Assembly (NCBI RefSeq): GCF_014836985.1
Contig: NZ_JACSPU010000001.1
Location: 741,473-805,472, forward strand
From: Planococcus wigleyi
GTDB taxonomy: Bacteria; Bacillota; Bacilli; Bacillales_A; Planococcaceae
Length of the DNA stretch: 64,000 nt
Direction: 5' to 3'
The notes under the pieces were generated by a model that ran no database searches, was not told where the DNA came from, and was given only the letters and a program-made list of their open reading frames with translations. Positions within the stretch are counted from its first letter, which is position 1. Every line of letters starts with the position of its first letter. Of this stretch, positions 50,774-60,537 are shown one piece after another. Position numbers and translations under genes: made by a program.

Positions 50774-50955
50774 ATGGATTAAAACCGGTTTTTCTGTACT
50801 TAACGGATTGAAGCATACAAGTTCTTCCTTAAGAGCTCGGATGACTTGAATGTATGGAGGGCGCTTCTGCGAGAGTATTCCCGTAAAACTGCCAAAGTGA
50901 TGAAAGAAAAGGCATTTGATCATTTTAAATTTGTTTTAGTTTTTATGAGAGAAAC
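50774..50955. other. Gap between codY and the rpsB promoter
   Basis: No ORF with a good start is seen. It contains an AAAACCGGTTTT palindrome near 50780-50791 and otherwise nothing supported. Confidence 0.4.
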
Positions 50956-50958
50956 TTG

Positions 50959-50988
50959 TTGCGGTCTTCGCGTAAAGCGTGGTATAAT
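50959..50988 (+). promoter_or_regulatory. rpsB promoter
   Basis: Extended -10 TGGTATAAT (TATAAT 50983-50988) with TTGCGG (50959-50964) 18 bp upstream. Confidence 0.68.
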
Positions 50989-50994
50989 TTCAAA

Positions 50995-51105
50995 TGGTGT
51001 TAAATACACACGCATTTCGATTTGAGTCGTAGGTGCCCATGCGGGTAACGGTTCAGAGAAGAAAAATGCGGAGGGAAAAAATAACCTATCAGGAGGAAAC
51101 AAATC
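50995..51105 (+). promoter_or_regulatory. Structured 5' leader of rpsB
   Basis: The leader holds a perfect 7-bp closing stem CGCATTT/AAATGCG (51011-51017 and 51064-51070) enclosing a GC-rich inner hairpin (around GCCC-atg-CGGGT, 51035-51046). The SD AGGAGGAA follows. This layout is consistent with an autogenous S2 control element; the class is not identified. Confidence 0.5.
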
Positions 51106-51822
51106 ATGGCAGTAATCTCAATGAAACAATTGTTAGAAGCTGGTGTACACTTCGGTCACCAAACTCGTCGTTGGAACCCGAAAATGAAAAAATATATTTT
51201 CGTGGAACGTAACGGTATCTACATCATCGATCTTCAAAAAACAGTCCGCAAATTGGAGGAAGCTTATAGCTTCATGAAACAAGTGGGCGAAGAAGGCGGT
51301 AAAGTACTTTTCGTTGGTACGAAAAAACAAGCTCAGGACGCAATCAAAGAAGAAGCAGAACGTTCTGGCAACTACTACATCAACCAACGTTGGTTGGGTG
51401 GAACACTTACTAACTTCGGTACAATCCAAAAACGTGTGAACCGTTTGAAACAAATCGAGCGCATGGAAGAAGATGGAACTTTCGAAGTTCTGCCGAAAAA
51501 AGAAGTTGTTCAATTGAAGAAACAACACGAACGCCTTGTTAAATTCCTTGGCGGTATCCGTGATATGAGTTCACTACCGGACGTTATGTTCGTAGTTGAC
51601 CCACGCAAAGAACGCATTGCAGTTGCAGAAGCAATGAAATTGAACATTCCAATCGTTGGTATCGTTGATACGAACTGTGATCCGGATGAAATCGATTATG
51701 TTATTCCTGCAAACGATGATGCTATTCGCGCAGTTAAATTGTTGACTGGTAAAATGGCGGATGCTTTGCTTGAATCAAAACCGGAAGAAGAAGAAGAAAC
51801 TCAAGCTGAATCTGCTGAGTAA
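51106..51822 (+). CDS. rpsB: 30S ribosomal protein S2
   Basis: 238 residues. [46 protein letters not shown] and [19 protein letters not shown] are diagnostic of S2. The acidic C-terminal tail ([12 protein letters not shown]) is typical of Bacillales. It lies behind its own promoter and structured leader, upstream of tsf, and a terminator-like hairpin between them could set the ratio. Confidence 0.98.
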   Translation: MAVISMKQLLEAGVHFGHQTRRWNPKMKKYIFVERNGIYIIDLQKTVRKLEEAYSFMKQVGEEGGKVLFVGTKKQAQDAIKEEAERSGNYYINQRWLGGTLTNFGTIQKRVNRLKQIERMEEDGTFEVLPKKEVVQLKKQHERLVKFLGGIRDMSSLPDVMFVVDPRKERIAVAEAMKLNIPIVGIVDTNCDPDEIDYVIPANDDAIRAVKLLTGKMADALLESKPEEEEETQAESAE

Positions 51823-51836
51823 TTCGTAATTTACAC

Positions 51837-51874
51837 AGGTGATAAGCGGCCAACCCCTCTTATCACCTTTTTTT
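51837..51874 (+). terminator. Terminator/attenuator between rpsB and tsf
   Basis: AGGTGATAAG (51837-51846) pairs with CTTATCACCT (51859-51868), followed by seven T. Confidence 0.85.
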
Positions 51875-51915
51875 GAGAAAATGATAGCAAGCAAATACAG
51901 AGGAGGAATTTAATC

Positions 51916-52800
51916 ATGGCAGTTACAGCACAAATGGTAAAAGAATTGCGTGCAAAAACAGGCGCAGGTATGATGGATTGCAAAAAAGCATTAGTAGAAA
52001 CAGACGGTAATATGGAAGCAGCTCTTGATTTCCTACGCGAAAAAGGCCTTTCAAGCGCTTCTAAAAAAGCAGACCGTATCGCAGCTGAAGGAACAACTTC
52101 TATTCTTGTAAAAGATAACGAAGCAGTAATCTTCGAAGTGAATGCGGAAACTGACTTTGTTGCGAAAAACGAAGGGTTCCAAACATTAGTAAAAGAATTA
52201 GGCGAGCACTTGATCACAACTAAACCAGCTACAGTAGAAGAAGCTAACGCTTCAACTATGTCTAATGGTTTGACAGTTGCTGACCACATTTCTAACGCTA
52301 TCGCTAAAATCGGTGAAAAAATTACTTTGCGCCGCTTTGAAGTACGCACAAAATCAGATGCAGATGCTTTCGGTCCTTACCTGCACATGGGCGGAAGAAT
52401 TTCAGTACTAGTTGTTCTTGAAAACTCTACTGATTCAGATGCTGCACGCGATATCGCTATGCACATTGCTGCATTGAACCCTAAATATGTATCACGCGAT
52501 GAAGTTTCTGCTGAAGAAGTAGAACACGAGCGCAAAATCTTGACTGAGCAAGCATTGAATGAAGGCAAACCTGAAAAAATCGTTGCTAAAATGGTCGAAG
52601 GCCGCCTTGGCAAATATTTCGAAGACATCTGCTTGCTTGACCAAGCATTCGTTAAGAACTCAGATCAAAAAGTTCGTGATTTTGCAGCTTCAACAGGTGG
52701 ATCTGTTAAAGAATTCATCCGTTACGAAGTTGGAGAAGGCATCGAAAAACGCGAAGATAACTTTGCTGATGAAGTTATGAGCCAAGTTAACAAAAAATAA
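51916..52800 (+). CDS. tsf: Elongation factor Ts
   Basis: 294 residues. [38 protein letters not shown] and the C-terminal [14 protein letters not shown] identify EF-Ts. It exchanges GDP for GTP on EF-Tu. AGAGGAGGAA precedes the start. Partner rpsB is upstream, as in nearly all bacteria. Confidence 0.98.
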   Translation: MAVTAQMVKELRAKTGAGMMDCKKALVETDGNMEAALDFLREKGLSSASKKADRIAAEGTTSILVKDNEAVIFEVNAETDFVAKNEGFQTLVKELGEHLITTKPATVEEANASTMSNGLTVADHISNAIAKIGEKITLRRFEVRTKSDADAFGPYLHMGGRISVLVVLENSTDSDAARDIAMHIAALNPKYVSRDEVSAEEVEHERKILTEQALNEGKPEKIVAKMVEGRLGKYFEDICLLDQAFVKNSDQKVRDFAASTGGSVKEFIRYEVGEGIEKREDNFADEVMSQVNKK

Positions 52801-52826
52801 GATCATTTATCATATGATTCATTTCG

Positions 52827-52855
52827 GGGAACACGAGAATGTGTTCCCTATTTTT
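52827..52855 (+). terminator. tsf terminator
   Basis: GGGAACAC-gagaat-GTGTTCCC (52827-52848) followed by TATTTTT. Confidence 0.75.
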
Positions 52856-52882
52856 CAATAAATTATGTAATGGAGGGTACCG

Positions 52883-53608
52883 ATGAGTGTTCAGCAATAT
52901 AAACGCATTGTATTAAAACTAAGTGGTGAAGCAATGGCAGGAGGGCAAGGTTTCGGATTGTCCCCTGAAATTATCAAATCAGTAGCAAGCCAAGTTAAAG
53001 AAGTGGTTGAACTCGGAGTGGAAGTGGCAGTCGTTGTAGGCGGTGGCAATATCTGGAGAGGCAAAGTCGGTTCTGAAATGGGAATGGACCGTGCGACAGC
53101 TGATTACATGGGCATGCTGGCAACAGTTATGAACTCATTGGCTTTACAGGATTCATTGGAAAAGCAGGATGTGGAAACCCGCGTATTGTCCTCCATTGAA
53201 ATGCGCCAAGTAGCTGAACCTTATATCCGCAGAAGAGCGATTCGCCATTTGGAGAAAAAGCGTGTCGTCATTTTTGCAGCCGGTACCGGAAATCCTTATT
53301 TCTCAACTGATACAACAGCAGCATTGCGTGCGGCAGAAATTGAAGCCGATGTCATCTTGATGGCGAAAAACAATGTTGATGGTGTTTATTCAGCTGATCC
53401 GAAGACGGATTCAGAAGCTGTGAAATACGAAGAGCTTTCTTATTTCGATGTGATCCAACAAGGCTTGCAAGTGATGGATTCTACAGCTTCCACACTTTGT
53501 ATGGACAATGATATCCCACTCGTAGTATTCTCAATTATGGAAAACGGAAATATAAAACGGGCTGTTCTCGGAGAGAAAATCGGGACAGTAGTGAGGAGAA
53601 CAATATAA
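52883..53608 (+). CDS. pyrH: UMP kinase
   Basis: 241 residues of amino-acid-kinase fold: [48 protein letters not shown] and [13 protein letters not shown] are PyrH signatures. It phosphorylates UMP to UDP and is allosterically regulated. GGAGGGT precedes the start, and its stop overlaps frr by 1 bp (TAATG). Confidence 0.98.
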   Translation: MSVQQYKRIVLKLSGEAMAGGQGFGLSPEIIKSVASQVKEVVELGVEVAVVVGGGNIWRGKVGSEMGMDRATADYMGMLATVMNSLALQDSLEKQDVETRVLSSIEMRQVAEPYIRRRAIRHLEKKRVVIFAAGTGNPYFSTDTTAALRAAEIEADVILMAKNNVDGVYSADPKTDSEAVKYEELSYFDVIQQGLQVMDSTASTLCMDNDIPLVVFSIMENGNIKRAVLGEKIGTVVRRTI

Positions 53609-54165
53609 TGCCGAAAACAGTGATGAGTGAAACTAAATCTAAAATGACTAATGCAATTCAGGCTTTCTCGCGCGATTTGTCTTCAATCCGTGCCGGCCGT
53701 GCAACGCCGTCGATTTTGGATAAATTGACGATCGATTATTACGGTTCTCCAACACCGGTTAACCAGGTTGCTGGAATCTCGATTCCAGAAGCGCGTCTAA
53801 TCATGATTCAGCCATACGACAAATCAGTTCTGGGCGATATTGAAAAAGCGATTCTTAAATCTGATCTGGGATTAAGCCCATCAAATGATGGTTCAGTGAT
53901 TCGCTTGGCAGTTCCTGCTTTAACGGAAGAGCGCCGCAAAGACCTTGTGAAGCAAGTGAAAAAAGAAGCAGAAGAAGCGAAAGTCGGAATCCGTAATATT
54001 CGCCGTGATGCGAATGACGAGTTCAAGAAGCTGGAGAAGAAAAGTGAAATTACAGTGGATGACTTGCGTGGCTATACCGATGATGTCCAGAAATTGACGG
54101 ATGACAACATCGCCAAGATCGACGAAATGGCTAAGGATAAAGAAAAAGAGATTATGGAAGTTTAA
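53608..54165 (+). CDS. frr: Ribosome recycling factor
   Basis: 185 residues. [21 protein letters not shown] and [30 protein letters not shown] (in two pieces) are diagnostic. With EF-G it splits post-termination ribosomes. Coupled to pyrH by a 1-bp overlap. A terminator follows. Confidence 0.98.
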   Translation: MPKTVMSETKSKMTNAIQAFSRDLSSIRAGRATPSILDKLTIDYYGSPTPVNQVAGISIPEARLIMIQPYDKSVLGDIEKAILKSDLGLSPSNDGSVIRLAVPALTEERRKDLVKQVKKEAEEAKVGIRNIRRDANDEFKKLEKKSEITVDDLRGYTDDVQKLTDDNIAKIDEMAKDKEKEIMEV

Positions 54166-54187
54166 ATCGAACTTCATTTCATGTCAG

Positions 54188-54213
54188 GCGTCCTGTTAAG
54201 CAGGACGCTTTTT
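54188..54213 (+). terminator. frr terminator
   Basis: GCGTCCTG-ttaag-CAGGACGC followed by TTTTT. Confidence 0.88.
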
Positions 54214-54317
54214 CATGCCAAAAATAAATGCTGTATTGGGAAAGAAGCGCACAATGCCGTTTTTTTTGATATGATAAGCAATAGACATGCCGATTTGTAA
54301 TAGGTGGAGGACTAACT

Positions 54318-55109
54318 ATGTTTAATAAACTACTAAAGCGAAATACTGATTTGGTCTTGGAAAGTGGAGATCGCTCAGTTTTGATTTCGAATGAAGCCGT
54401 TCCGGCCCATATAGCAATTATTATGGACGGTAATGGACGCTGGGCAAAAAAACGTTCGTTGCCAAGAGTCGCTGGACATCACGAAGGAATGAAAACGGTC
54501 CGAAAAGTGACCAAACTGGCCAATGAACTTGGGGTTGGCGTATTGACCTTATATGCATTTTCCACTGAAAACTGGAAACGCCCAAAAATCGAAGTGGATT
54601 TTTTGATGCGTTTGCCTGAAGAGTTTTTGACAACTTTCCTTCCAGAACTCATTGAAGAAAATGTTCGTGTGGAAATGATGGGGTATCATCATAATTTGCC
54701 TTTGCATACATTGAGAGCCATCAAAAAGGCAAAAGAGGCGACCAAGGAAAATACGGGGCTTGTTTTGAACTTTGCTTTGAACTACGGCAGCCGCGCAGAA
54801 ATAGTCGATGCCGTCAAAGACATTGCTGCACAGGTTGCTGCGGGAACGTTGGATGTCAGTGATATCAACGAAGACCTTATTTCGGGGGGCTTAATGACAA
54901 AAGGGCTGCCTGAGCCGGATTTATTGATCCGCACAAGTGGTGAAGTTCGTTTAAGCAATTTTATGCTTTGGCAATTAGCCTATACCGAGTTTTGGTTCAC
55001 GGAAACTTTATGGCCCGATTTTAATGAAGATTCCTTACTGGAAGCGATTGAGAATTACCAAAAACGCAATCGCCGGTACGGAGGGTTGAAAGGAGACGAA
55101 GTGAAATGA
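54318..55109 (+). CDS. uppS: Undecaprenyl diphosphate synthase
   Basis: 263 residues. IAIIMDGNGRWAKKR near residue 32 (catalytic Asp), HHEGMKTVRKV, LYAFSTENWKRP and RTSGEVRLSNFMLWQLAYTE identify the cis-prenyltransferase. It makes C55-PP, the lipid carrier for cell-wall and teichoic acid synthesis. AGGTGGAGG precedes the ATG. Its TGA overlaps cdsA (ATGA). Confidence 0.97.
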   Translation: MFNKLLKRNTDLVLESGDRSVLISNEAVPAHIAIIMDGNGRWAKKRSLPRVAGHHEGMKTVRKVTKLANELGVGVLTLYAFSTENWKRPKIEVDFLMRLPEEFLTTFLPELIEENVRVEMMGYHHNLPLHTLRAIKKAKEATKENTGLVLNFALNYGSRAEIVDAVKDIAAQVAAGTLDVSDINEDLISGGLMTKGLPEPDLLIRTSGEVRLSNFMLWQLAYTEFWFTETLWPDFNEDSLLEAIENYQKRNRRYGGLKGDEVK

Positions 55110-55897
55110 AACAGCGTATTATAACAGGGGCTATTGCGGCTGCGCTTTTTATCCCTTTTGTCATTTATGGAGGAGTGCCATTTATCCTCTTGGTCTATTT
55201 GCTGGGGACAATCGCATTGCAAGAGCTTTTGAAAATGAAAGGCCGGAGTTTATGGAGTATTCCCGGCCTTATTTCTTTGTTGGCGCTATACGCGTTTATG
55301 CTGCCCGATCAATGGGCAGACAATGTGCTTGAATGGACAGGCTATGAAAAAGTCGAATTTGCCTTTTTAGCTGTTATTCTTTTATTGATACATACGGTTA
55401 TTGTGAAAAACAGCTTCACCTTTGATGATGCGGCTTTCGCTATTATGGGTACTTTATATGTCGGCATCGGATTCTTTTATTTTATTGAGACACGTGAAGC
55501 CAGTTTAAGCTTTTTGATTTTTGCATTGTTGGTTGTATGGTTCACAGATTCAGGTGCTTATTTTACAGGCCGAAAAATCGGCAAGCGGAAGCTATGGCCG
55601 GAAATTTCCCCAAACAAAACAATAGAAGGTTTTGTGGGTGGCATCATCTGGGCGATTGGAATTGCTTTGATCTTCAATTATTTTATTCCTTTAAACCATT
55701 CAATATTCCTGATTATCATTGTGACGATCATCGCCTCGATTTTTGGGCAAATGGGTGATTTGGTGGAATCTGCATTAAAACGCCACTTCAATGTGAAGGA
55801 TTCAGGTTCGATTTTGCCGGGGCACGGCGGAATTCTGGATCGTTTTGACAGTATTTTATTTGTAATGCCTTTGCTTCATTTTTTACATTTCATCTAA
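55106..55897 (+). CDS. cdsA: Phosphatidate cytidylyltransferase
   Basis: 263 residues with about seven hydrophobic segments and the CdsA signature GQMGDLVESALKRHFNVKDSG (in two pieces) followed by LPGHGGILDRFDS. It makes CDP-diacylglycerol for phospholipid synthesis at the membrane. The start overlaps uppS; AAGGAGAC is the SD. dxr follows 16 nt later. Confidence 0.96.
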   Translation: MKQRIITGAIAAALFIPFVIYGGVPFILLVYLLGTIALQELLKMKGRSLWSIPGLISLLALYAFMLPDQWADNVLEWTGYEKVEFAFLAVILLLIHTVIVKNSFTFDDAAFAIMGTLYVGIGFFYFIETREASLSFLIFALLVVWFTDSGAYFTGRKIGKRKLWPEISPNKTIEGFVGGIIWAIGIALIFNYFIPLNHSIFLIIIVTIIASIFGQMGDLVESALKRHFNVKDSGSILPGHGGILDRFDSILFVMPLLHFLHFI

Positions 55898-55913
55898 GAG
55901 AGGAAATTGCTGA

Positions 55914-57059
55914 ATGGTTAAGAAAATTACGTTGCTGGGTGCTACGGGTTCAATTGGTGTGCAGACAGCTGACATCATCCGTGAACATCCACATGAATTT
56001 AAATTGGTCGGTTTTTCTGCCGGAAAAAATATGGACATCACACGTAACCTGATTGCTGAATTCAAACCTGAAATCGTCTGTGTGCAGCGGAAAGAAGACG
56101 CTAAGGATTTAGCGGCTGAATATCCGGCTGTGGCAATCGTATCAGGCGCTGAAGGGCTTATCGACATTGCTGTTTATGAGGCTGACATTTTGGTTAATGC
56201 AGTTCTTGGCAGTGTGGGACTGGAACCGACCCTTGAAGCCATCAAACTTGGACGAACCATTGCGATTGCCAATAAAGAAACCTTGGTGACAGCAGGACAT
56301 CTTGTGATGGAAAGCGCCAAACAATTCGGTGCGGCCATCCTGCCTGTTGACAGTGAGCACTCAGCTTTATTCCAAGCCTTGAATGGAGAAAAGAAAGACC
56401 AGGCAAGCCGTTTGATTCTAACGGCTTCAGGCGGCAGTTTCCGTGACTTGACGCGTGAACAGTTGAAAAACGTCACCGTCCAAGATGCGTTAAACCATCC
56501 GAATTGGTCAATGGGATCGAAAATCACCATTGATTCAGCCACTATGGTCAATAAAGGGCTTGAAGTGATCGAAGCACACATTTTGTTTGATTTCGCATAT
56601 GCGGATATAGATGTGGTACTTCACCGCGAAAGCATCATCCATTCCATGGTCGAGTTCCAGGACACCAGTGTTATGGCACAGCTCGGCACACCCGATATGC
56701 GTGTCCCGATTCAATATGCCTTATCGTATCCTGACCGCCTTCCACGTGAGCAGGCGAAACGGTTGAATTTGGCTGAAATCGGAAAACTGAATTTCCAAGA
56801 GATGGACTACACGCGGTTTCGGGCATTGCAGCTGGCATTTGATGCCGGTGTTGCAGGAGGCACGATGACCACTGTCCTCAATGCCGCAAACGAACAGGCT
56901 GTTGCGCTATTCCTGAATGAGGAAATTAAATTCCTTGAGATTGAGGAAATGATCGAGCGGGCGATGGATCAGCACGAAGTTATTGCAACACCTGACTTGG
57001 AAACGATCTTGCATGTCGATGCTGAAACGAGAAAATCTGTAAAAAACATGCTAAAATAG
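55914..57059 (+). CDS. dxr: 1-deoxy-D-xylulose 5-phosphate reductoisomerase
   Basis: 381 residues. NADPH-binding [26 protein letters not shown] and [13 protein letters not shown] with later MSLPDMR-like ISYPDRL motif identify DXR (IspC). It makes MEP in the non-mevalonate isoprenoid pathway, feeding UppS upstream. GAGAGGAAAT precedes the ATG. Confidence 0.97.
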   Translation: MVKKITLLGATGSIGVQTADIIREHPHEFKLVGFSAGKNMDITRNLIAEFKPEIVCVQRKEDAKDLAAEYPAVAIVSGAEGLIDIAVYEADILVNAVLGSVGLEPTLEAIKLGRTIAIANKETLVTAGHLVMESAKQFGAAILPVDSEHSALFQALNGEKKDQASRLILTASGGSFRDLTREQLKNVTVQDALNHPNWSMGSKITIDSATMVNKGLEVIEAHILFDFAYADIDVVLHRESIIHSMVEFQDTSVMAQLGTPDMRVPIQYALSYPDRLPREQAKRLNLAEIGKLNFQEMDYTRFRALQLAFDAGVAGGTMTTVLNAANEQAVALFLNEEIKFLEIEEMIERAMDQHEVIATPDLETILHVDAETRKSVKNMLK

Positions 57060-57101
57060 CTAAAGATCAAAACCGAATAACTTTATAAGGATGGGTTCAA
57101 A

Positions 57102-58361
57102 ATGGAGACAGTTATCTCGTTTATAATAATTTTCGGTGCTTTAGTGTTTTTCCATGAATTTGGCCATTTCCTGTTTGCCAAACGCTCCGGCATTTTAGTG
57201 CGCGAATTTGCAATCGGAATGGGCCCGAAAATTTTAGGGATCACCAAAGGGGAAACGCTTTATACACTGCGTTTATTGCCGATTGGTGGATATGTACGCA
57301 TGGCCGGGGAAGATATGGATACCATTCATCTTCAAGCAGGCCATCGCATCGGCGTTCTGTTGAACAAAGAAGGCCAGGCTAAAAAGATCATCATGAACCA
57401 AAAGCATGTTTATCCGGAGATCTTGTTTCTTGAAGTAGAAGAAGCGGACCTGGAAAAAGAATTGTGGATCAAAGGATATGATGAAGAGGAAAAGCTGATC
57501 CGCATCGAAGTGGCACGAGATGCAGTTGTAGAGGAAAATGGCAGAGAAACCATTTTGGCTCCTTACGACCGTCAGTTTGATTCGAAGTCAGTCGGAAAAC
57601 GGTTTATGACGATTTTCGCAGGTCCGTTATTCAACTTCATCCTGGCGTTTCTGATTTTCACGGCGCTTGGCATGATGCAAGGAATTCCTACCTTTGAACC
57701 TGTCATTACCGAAGTGACAGAAGACAGTCCGGCAGCAGAAGCCGGGATGCAAAACGGCGATTTGGTGACTGAAATTGAAGGGAATCCGATTGGCACTTGG
57801 GATGAACTGGTTGAATCAGTTCAGAACAATGCCGGCAATGCTCTTGAGTTCGAAGTTGAACGTAACGGAGAGCCATTGAATTTCACCATCACTCCTGAGG
57901 TATCCGAACAATCGCCTGAAGAAATCGGCGTAATCGGCGTACTGTATCAAAGTCCTGTCGAAAAAGACTTTTTTGGATCTTTTGTGTACGGTGCTGAACA
58001 AACCGTCTTCTGGTTCAAAGAGATCTTCCGTTTGCTAGGAATGCTTGTAACCGGCCAATTTACGATTGATGCTTTATCAGGTCCGGTTGGAATTTACAAG
58101 ACGACTGAAGAAGTAGCCAAATACGGTTTCTTCACATTGATGAGCTGGGCAGGTATGCTCAGCATCAACTTGGGAATCATGAACCTGCTTCCGCTTCCGG
58201 CATTGGACGGCGGACGTCTCATGTTCTTCATTCTTGAAGCGGTGCGCGGCAAGCCGGTTGATCGGCAAAAAGAAGGAATGGTTCATTTTGTCGGGATCAT
58301 GCTTCTCATGCTGTTGATGATCGTCGTCACGTGGAACGATATCCAAAAATATTTCTTTTAA
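57102..58361 (+). CDS. rseP: Site-2 protease RseP/RasP
   Basis: 419 residues. Zinc motif HEFGH in TM1 (residue ~19), a PDZ domain at about 200-285 (EDSPAAEAGMQNGDLVTEIEGN), and the second active-site motif NLLPLPALDGGR near 363. It cleaves membrane proteins such as anti-sigma factors inside the bilayer. TTATAAGGATGG precedes the ATG. It lies in the conserved uppS-cdsA-dxr-rseP-proS order. Confidence 0.96.
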   Translation: METVISFIIIFGALVFFHEFGHFLFAKRSGILVREFAIGMGPKILGITKGETLYTLRLLPIGGYVRMAGEDMDTIHLQAGHRIGVLLNKEGQAKKIIMNQKHVYPEILFLEVEEADLEKELWIKGYDEEEKLIRIEVARDAVVEENGRETILAPYDRQFDSKSVGKRFMTIFAGPLFNFILAFLIFTALGMMQGIPTFEPVITEVTEDSPAAEAGMQNGDLVTEIEGNPIGTWDELVESVQNNAGNALEFEVERNGEPLNFTITPEVSEQSPEEIGVIGVLYQSPVEKDFFGSFVYGAEQTVFWFKEIFRLLGMLVTGQFTIDALSGPVGIYKTTEEVAKYGFFTLMSWAGMLSINLGIMNLLPLPALDGGRLMFFILEAVRGKPVDRQKEGMVHFVGIMLLMLLMIVVTWNDIQKYFF

Positions 58362-58380
58362 TAATTGATTGAGCATTACC

Positions 58381-58407
58381 GGACAGGCGATTATTATTGC
58401 CTGTCCT
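58381..58407 (+). terminator. Hairpin between rseP and proS
   Basis: GGACAGGC (58381-58388) pairs with GCCTGTCC (58399-58406). The following TGAACTTTTA is only modestly T-rich, so termination may be partial. Confidence 0.5.
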
Positions 58408-58460
58408 GAACTTTTAATCCCTTTATAAAAATTCTATAGTCAGTTGAGGTGTATTCTGGA

Positions 58461-60164
58461 ATGAAACAAACAGCAACTTTTATCCCAACATTACGTGAAA
58501 CTCCAGCCGATGCCGAAGTAAAATCGCATCAGCTTTTATTGCGCGCAGGCTTTATCCGCCAAAACACAAGCGGCATTTACTCATTCCTGCCGCTCGGCAA
58601 ACGTGTACTGCAAAAAGTGGAAACCGTTATCCGAGAAGAAATGGAAGCCGCTAACAGTGTTGAAATCTTTATGCCAGCACTTCAGCAAGCTGAATTGTGG
58701 CAGGAATCAGGGCGTTGGTATTCTTACGGTGACGAATTAATGCGTTTGAAGGACCGGAATGATCGTGAATTCGCTCTAGGTGCGACACACGAAGAAGTCA
58801 TCACCAGCTTGCTGCGGGATGAAATCAAATCCTATAAGAAGCTGCCTTTAAATCTGTTCCAAATACAGTCAAAGTTCAGAGACGAAAAACGTCCGCGTTT
58901 CGGATTATTGCGTGGCCGTGAATTCCTGATGAAAGATGCTTATTCGTTCCATGCCACTCCTGAAAGCCTGGATGAAACTTATGACGTCATGATGCAGGCT
59001 TACACCAATATCTTCACACGCCTGGGACTTGATTTCCGTGCTGTTATTGCGGATTCAGGTGCTATCGGAGGAAAAGATAACCACGAATTCATGGTGCTGT
59101 CGGAAATCGGTGAAGATACGATTGCGTATTCCGATAGTTCTTCTTATGCAGCGAACATCGAAATGGCAGCAGTCAATGTTTCATATCCGGTTTCAGACGA
59201 AACACCAGGAGAAATGGAAAAAGTGGCAACCCCAGGCAAGAATACCATTGCTGAGGTAGCAGAATTCATGGGGACGACTGCTGAAAAATGCATCAAAACC
59301 CTGGTTTTTAAAGCGGATGACGAATTGGTAATCGTTTTGGCGAGAGGCGATCATGATATTAATGACGTCAAAGTCAAACATGCAACAGGTGCTAAAGTTG
59401 TTGAGATGGCAACACCTGAAGAAGTACAGCAATTACTGGCGTGTGACATCGGCTCTCTTGGACCGATTAATCTTCCTGCTGAAGTCCGCTTGTTTGCTGA
59501 TCACGCGGTGGAAAACATGGTCAATGGTGTAGCTGGCGCGAACGAAAGCGGCTATCACTACAAAAATGTTACGCCCGGAAAAGACTTTAAGGTCGCTGCT
59601 TACCACGACCTTCGTTTTATCCAGGAAGGGGATGCATCGCCGGACGGCCAAGGCACAATTCAATTTGCCAAAGGCATTGAAGTCGGACATATCTTTAAAT
59701 TGGGCACGACTTACAGCATTCCGCTTAAAGGCACATTCCTGAACGATCAAGGAAAAGCGATGCCTTATATCATGGGATGCTACGGAATCGGTGTATCACG
59801 TGTGATGGCTGCCGTTGCTGAACAATTCCAGGACGACAATGGCTTTACATGGCCGGACATCGTTGCTCCTTACGAAGTCCATCTCGTACCTGTAAACGTC
59901 AAAGACGATGCACAGCGCGAGCTGGGTGAAGAGTTGTATTCCCTGTTGAAATCAAATCGCTACGAAGTGCTGCTTGATGACCGCAAAGAACGGGCAGGCG
60001 TGAAATTCACAGACGCTGACCTGATTGGGTTGCCGGTTCGCATCACCATCGGCAAAAAAGCGGCTGAAGGAATTCTGGAAGTCAAAATACGTCGGACAGG
60101 TGAAACATTCGAATGGACACGTGACGAATTGCTTGATCAATTGCAGCAGTTTTTTAAAAAATAA
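58461..60164 (+). CDS. proS: Prolyl-tRNA synthetase
   Basis: 567 residues of class II synthetase, bacterial type. Motif 2-like [22 protein letters not shown], an inserted editing domain around 225-400 ([18 protein letters not shown]), and motif 3 [16 protein letters not shown] with the anticodon domain after it. Charges tRNA-Pro. ATG 58461 is chosen with TTGAGGTG upstream; TTG or GTG alternatives at 58449 are less likely. Ends in a terminator. Confidence 0.97.
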   Translation: MKQTATFIPTLRETPADAEVKSHQLLLRAGFIRQNTSGIYSFLPLGKRVLQKVETVIREEMEAANSVEIFMPALQQAELWQESGRWYSYGDELMRLKDRNDREFALGATHEEVITSLLRDEIKSYKKLPLNLFQIQSKFRDEKRPRFGLLRGREFLMKDAYSFHATPESLDETYDVMMQAYTNIFTRLGLDFRAVIADSGAIGGKDNHEFMVLSEIGEDTIAYSDSSSYAANIEMAAVNVSYPVSDETPGEMEKVATPGKNTIAEVAEFMGTTAEKCIKTLVFKADDELVIVLARGDHDINDVKVKHATGAKVVEMATPEEVQQLLACDIGSLGPINLPAEVRLFADHAVENMVNGVAGANESGYHYKNVTPGKDFKVAAYHDLRFIQEGDASPDGQGTIQFAKGIEVGHIFKLGTTYSIPLKGTFLNDQGKAMPYIMGCYGIGVSRVMAAVAEQFQDDNGFTWPDIVAPYEVHLVPVNVKDDAQRELGEELYSLLKSNRYEVLLDDRKERAGVKFTDADLIGLPVRITIGKKAAEGILEVKIRRTGETFEWTRDELLDQLQQFFKK

Positions 60165-60183
60165 CAGCAAAATCTGATATGAT

Positions 60184-60219
60184 GAAAGGAAAGTACAAAT
60201 TGTACTTTCCTTTCTTTTT
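60184..60219 (+). terminator. proS terminator
   Basis: GAAAGGAAAGTAC (60184-60196) pairs with GTACTTTCCTTTC (60202-60214), followed by TTTTTC. Confidence 0.85.
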
Positions 60220-60537
60220 CTGCTTGTTCGAGAAAATTGTAAATGTGAGTTTGCACTTTTTTAAGGTGAACGAAAGAAATGGTTTTAGCAAAATAGTTAA
60301 ATGTGTAAAGTGTAAAGGAATCGTTGCGGGAAAGCAGATCAGTGATACAGCTCTCATTTTGTATCAGAGCTATCTCAGCTGTGCAGATGCTAAAGCTTGG
60401 GGTTTAGTGGAACTGGATGGCGAAAAATCCATACCAGCAAATGTTTAGTATGTTCAAATGTTAAATTGCCCTAATCCAACGCCGCCAGACAAAATGCACG
60501 TACGCTTTCTTAAATCACTACTACGAAGGGGATAATT
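60220..60537. other. polC upstream region
   Basis: No convincing gene. A long ORF over it begins inside the proS terminator and has no good SD. No clear promoter was placed. Confidence 0.35.

Noticed and set aside
60179..60448. 89-codon ORF between proS and polC
   Set aside because: It starts within the proS terminator hairpin, has no good SD and no domain-like composition.
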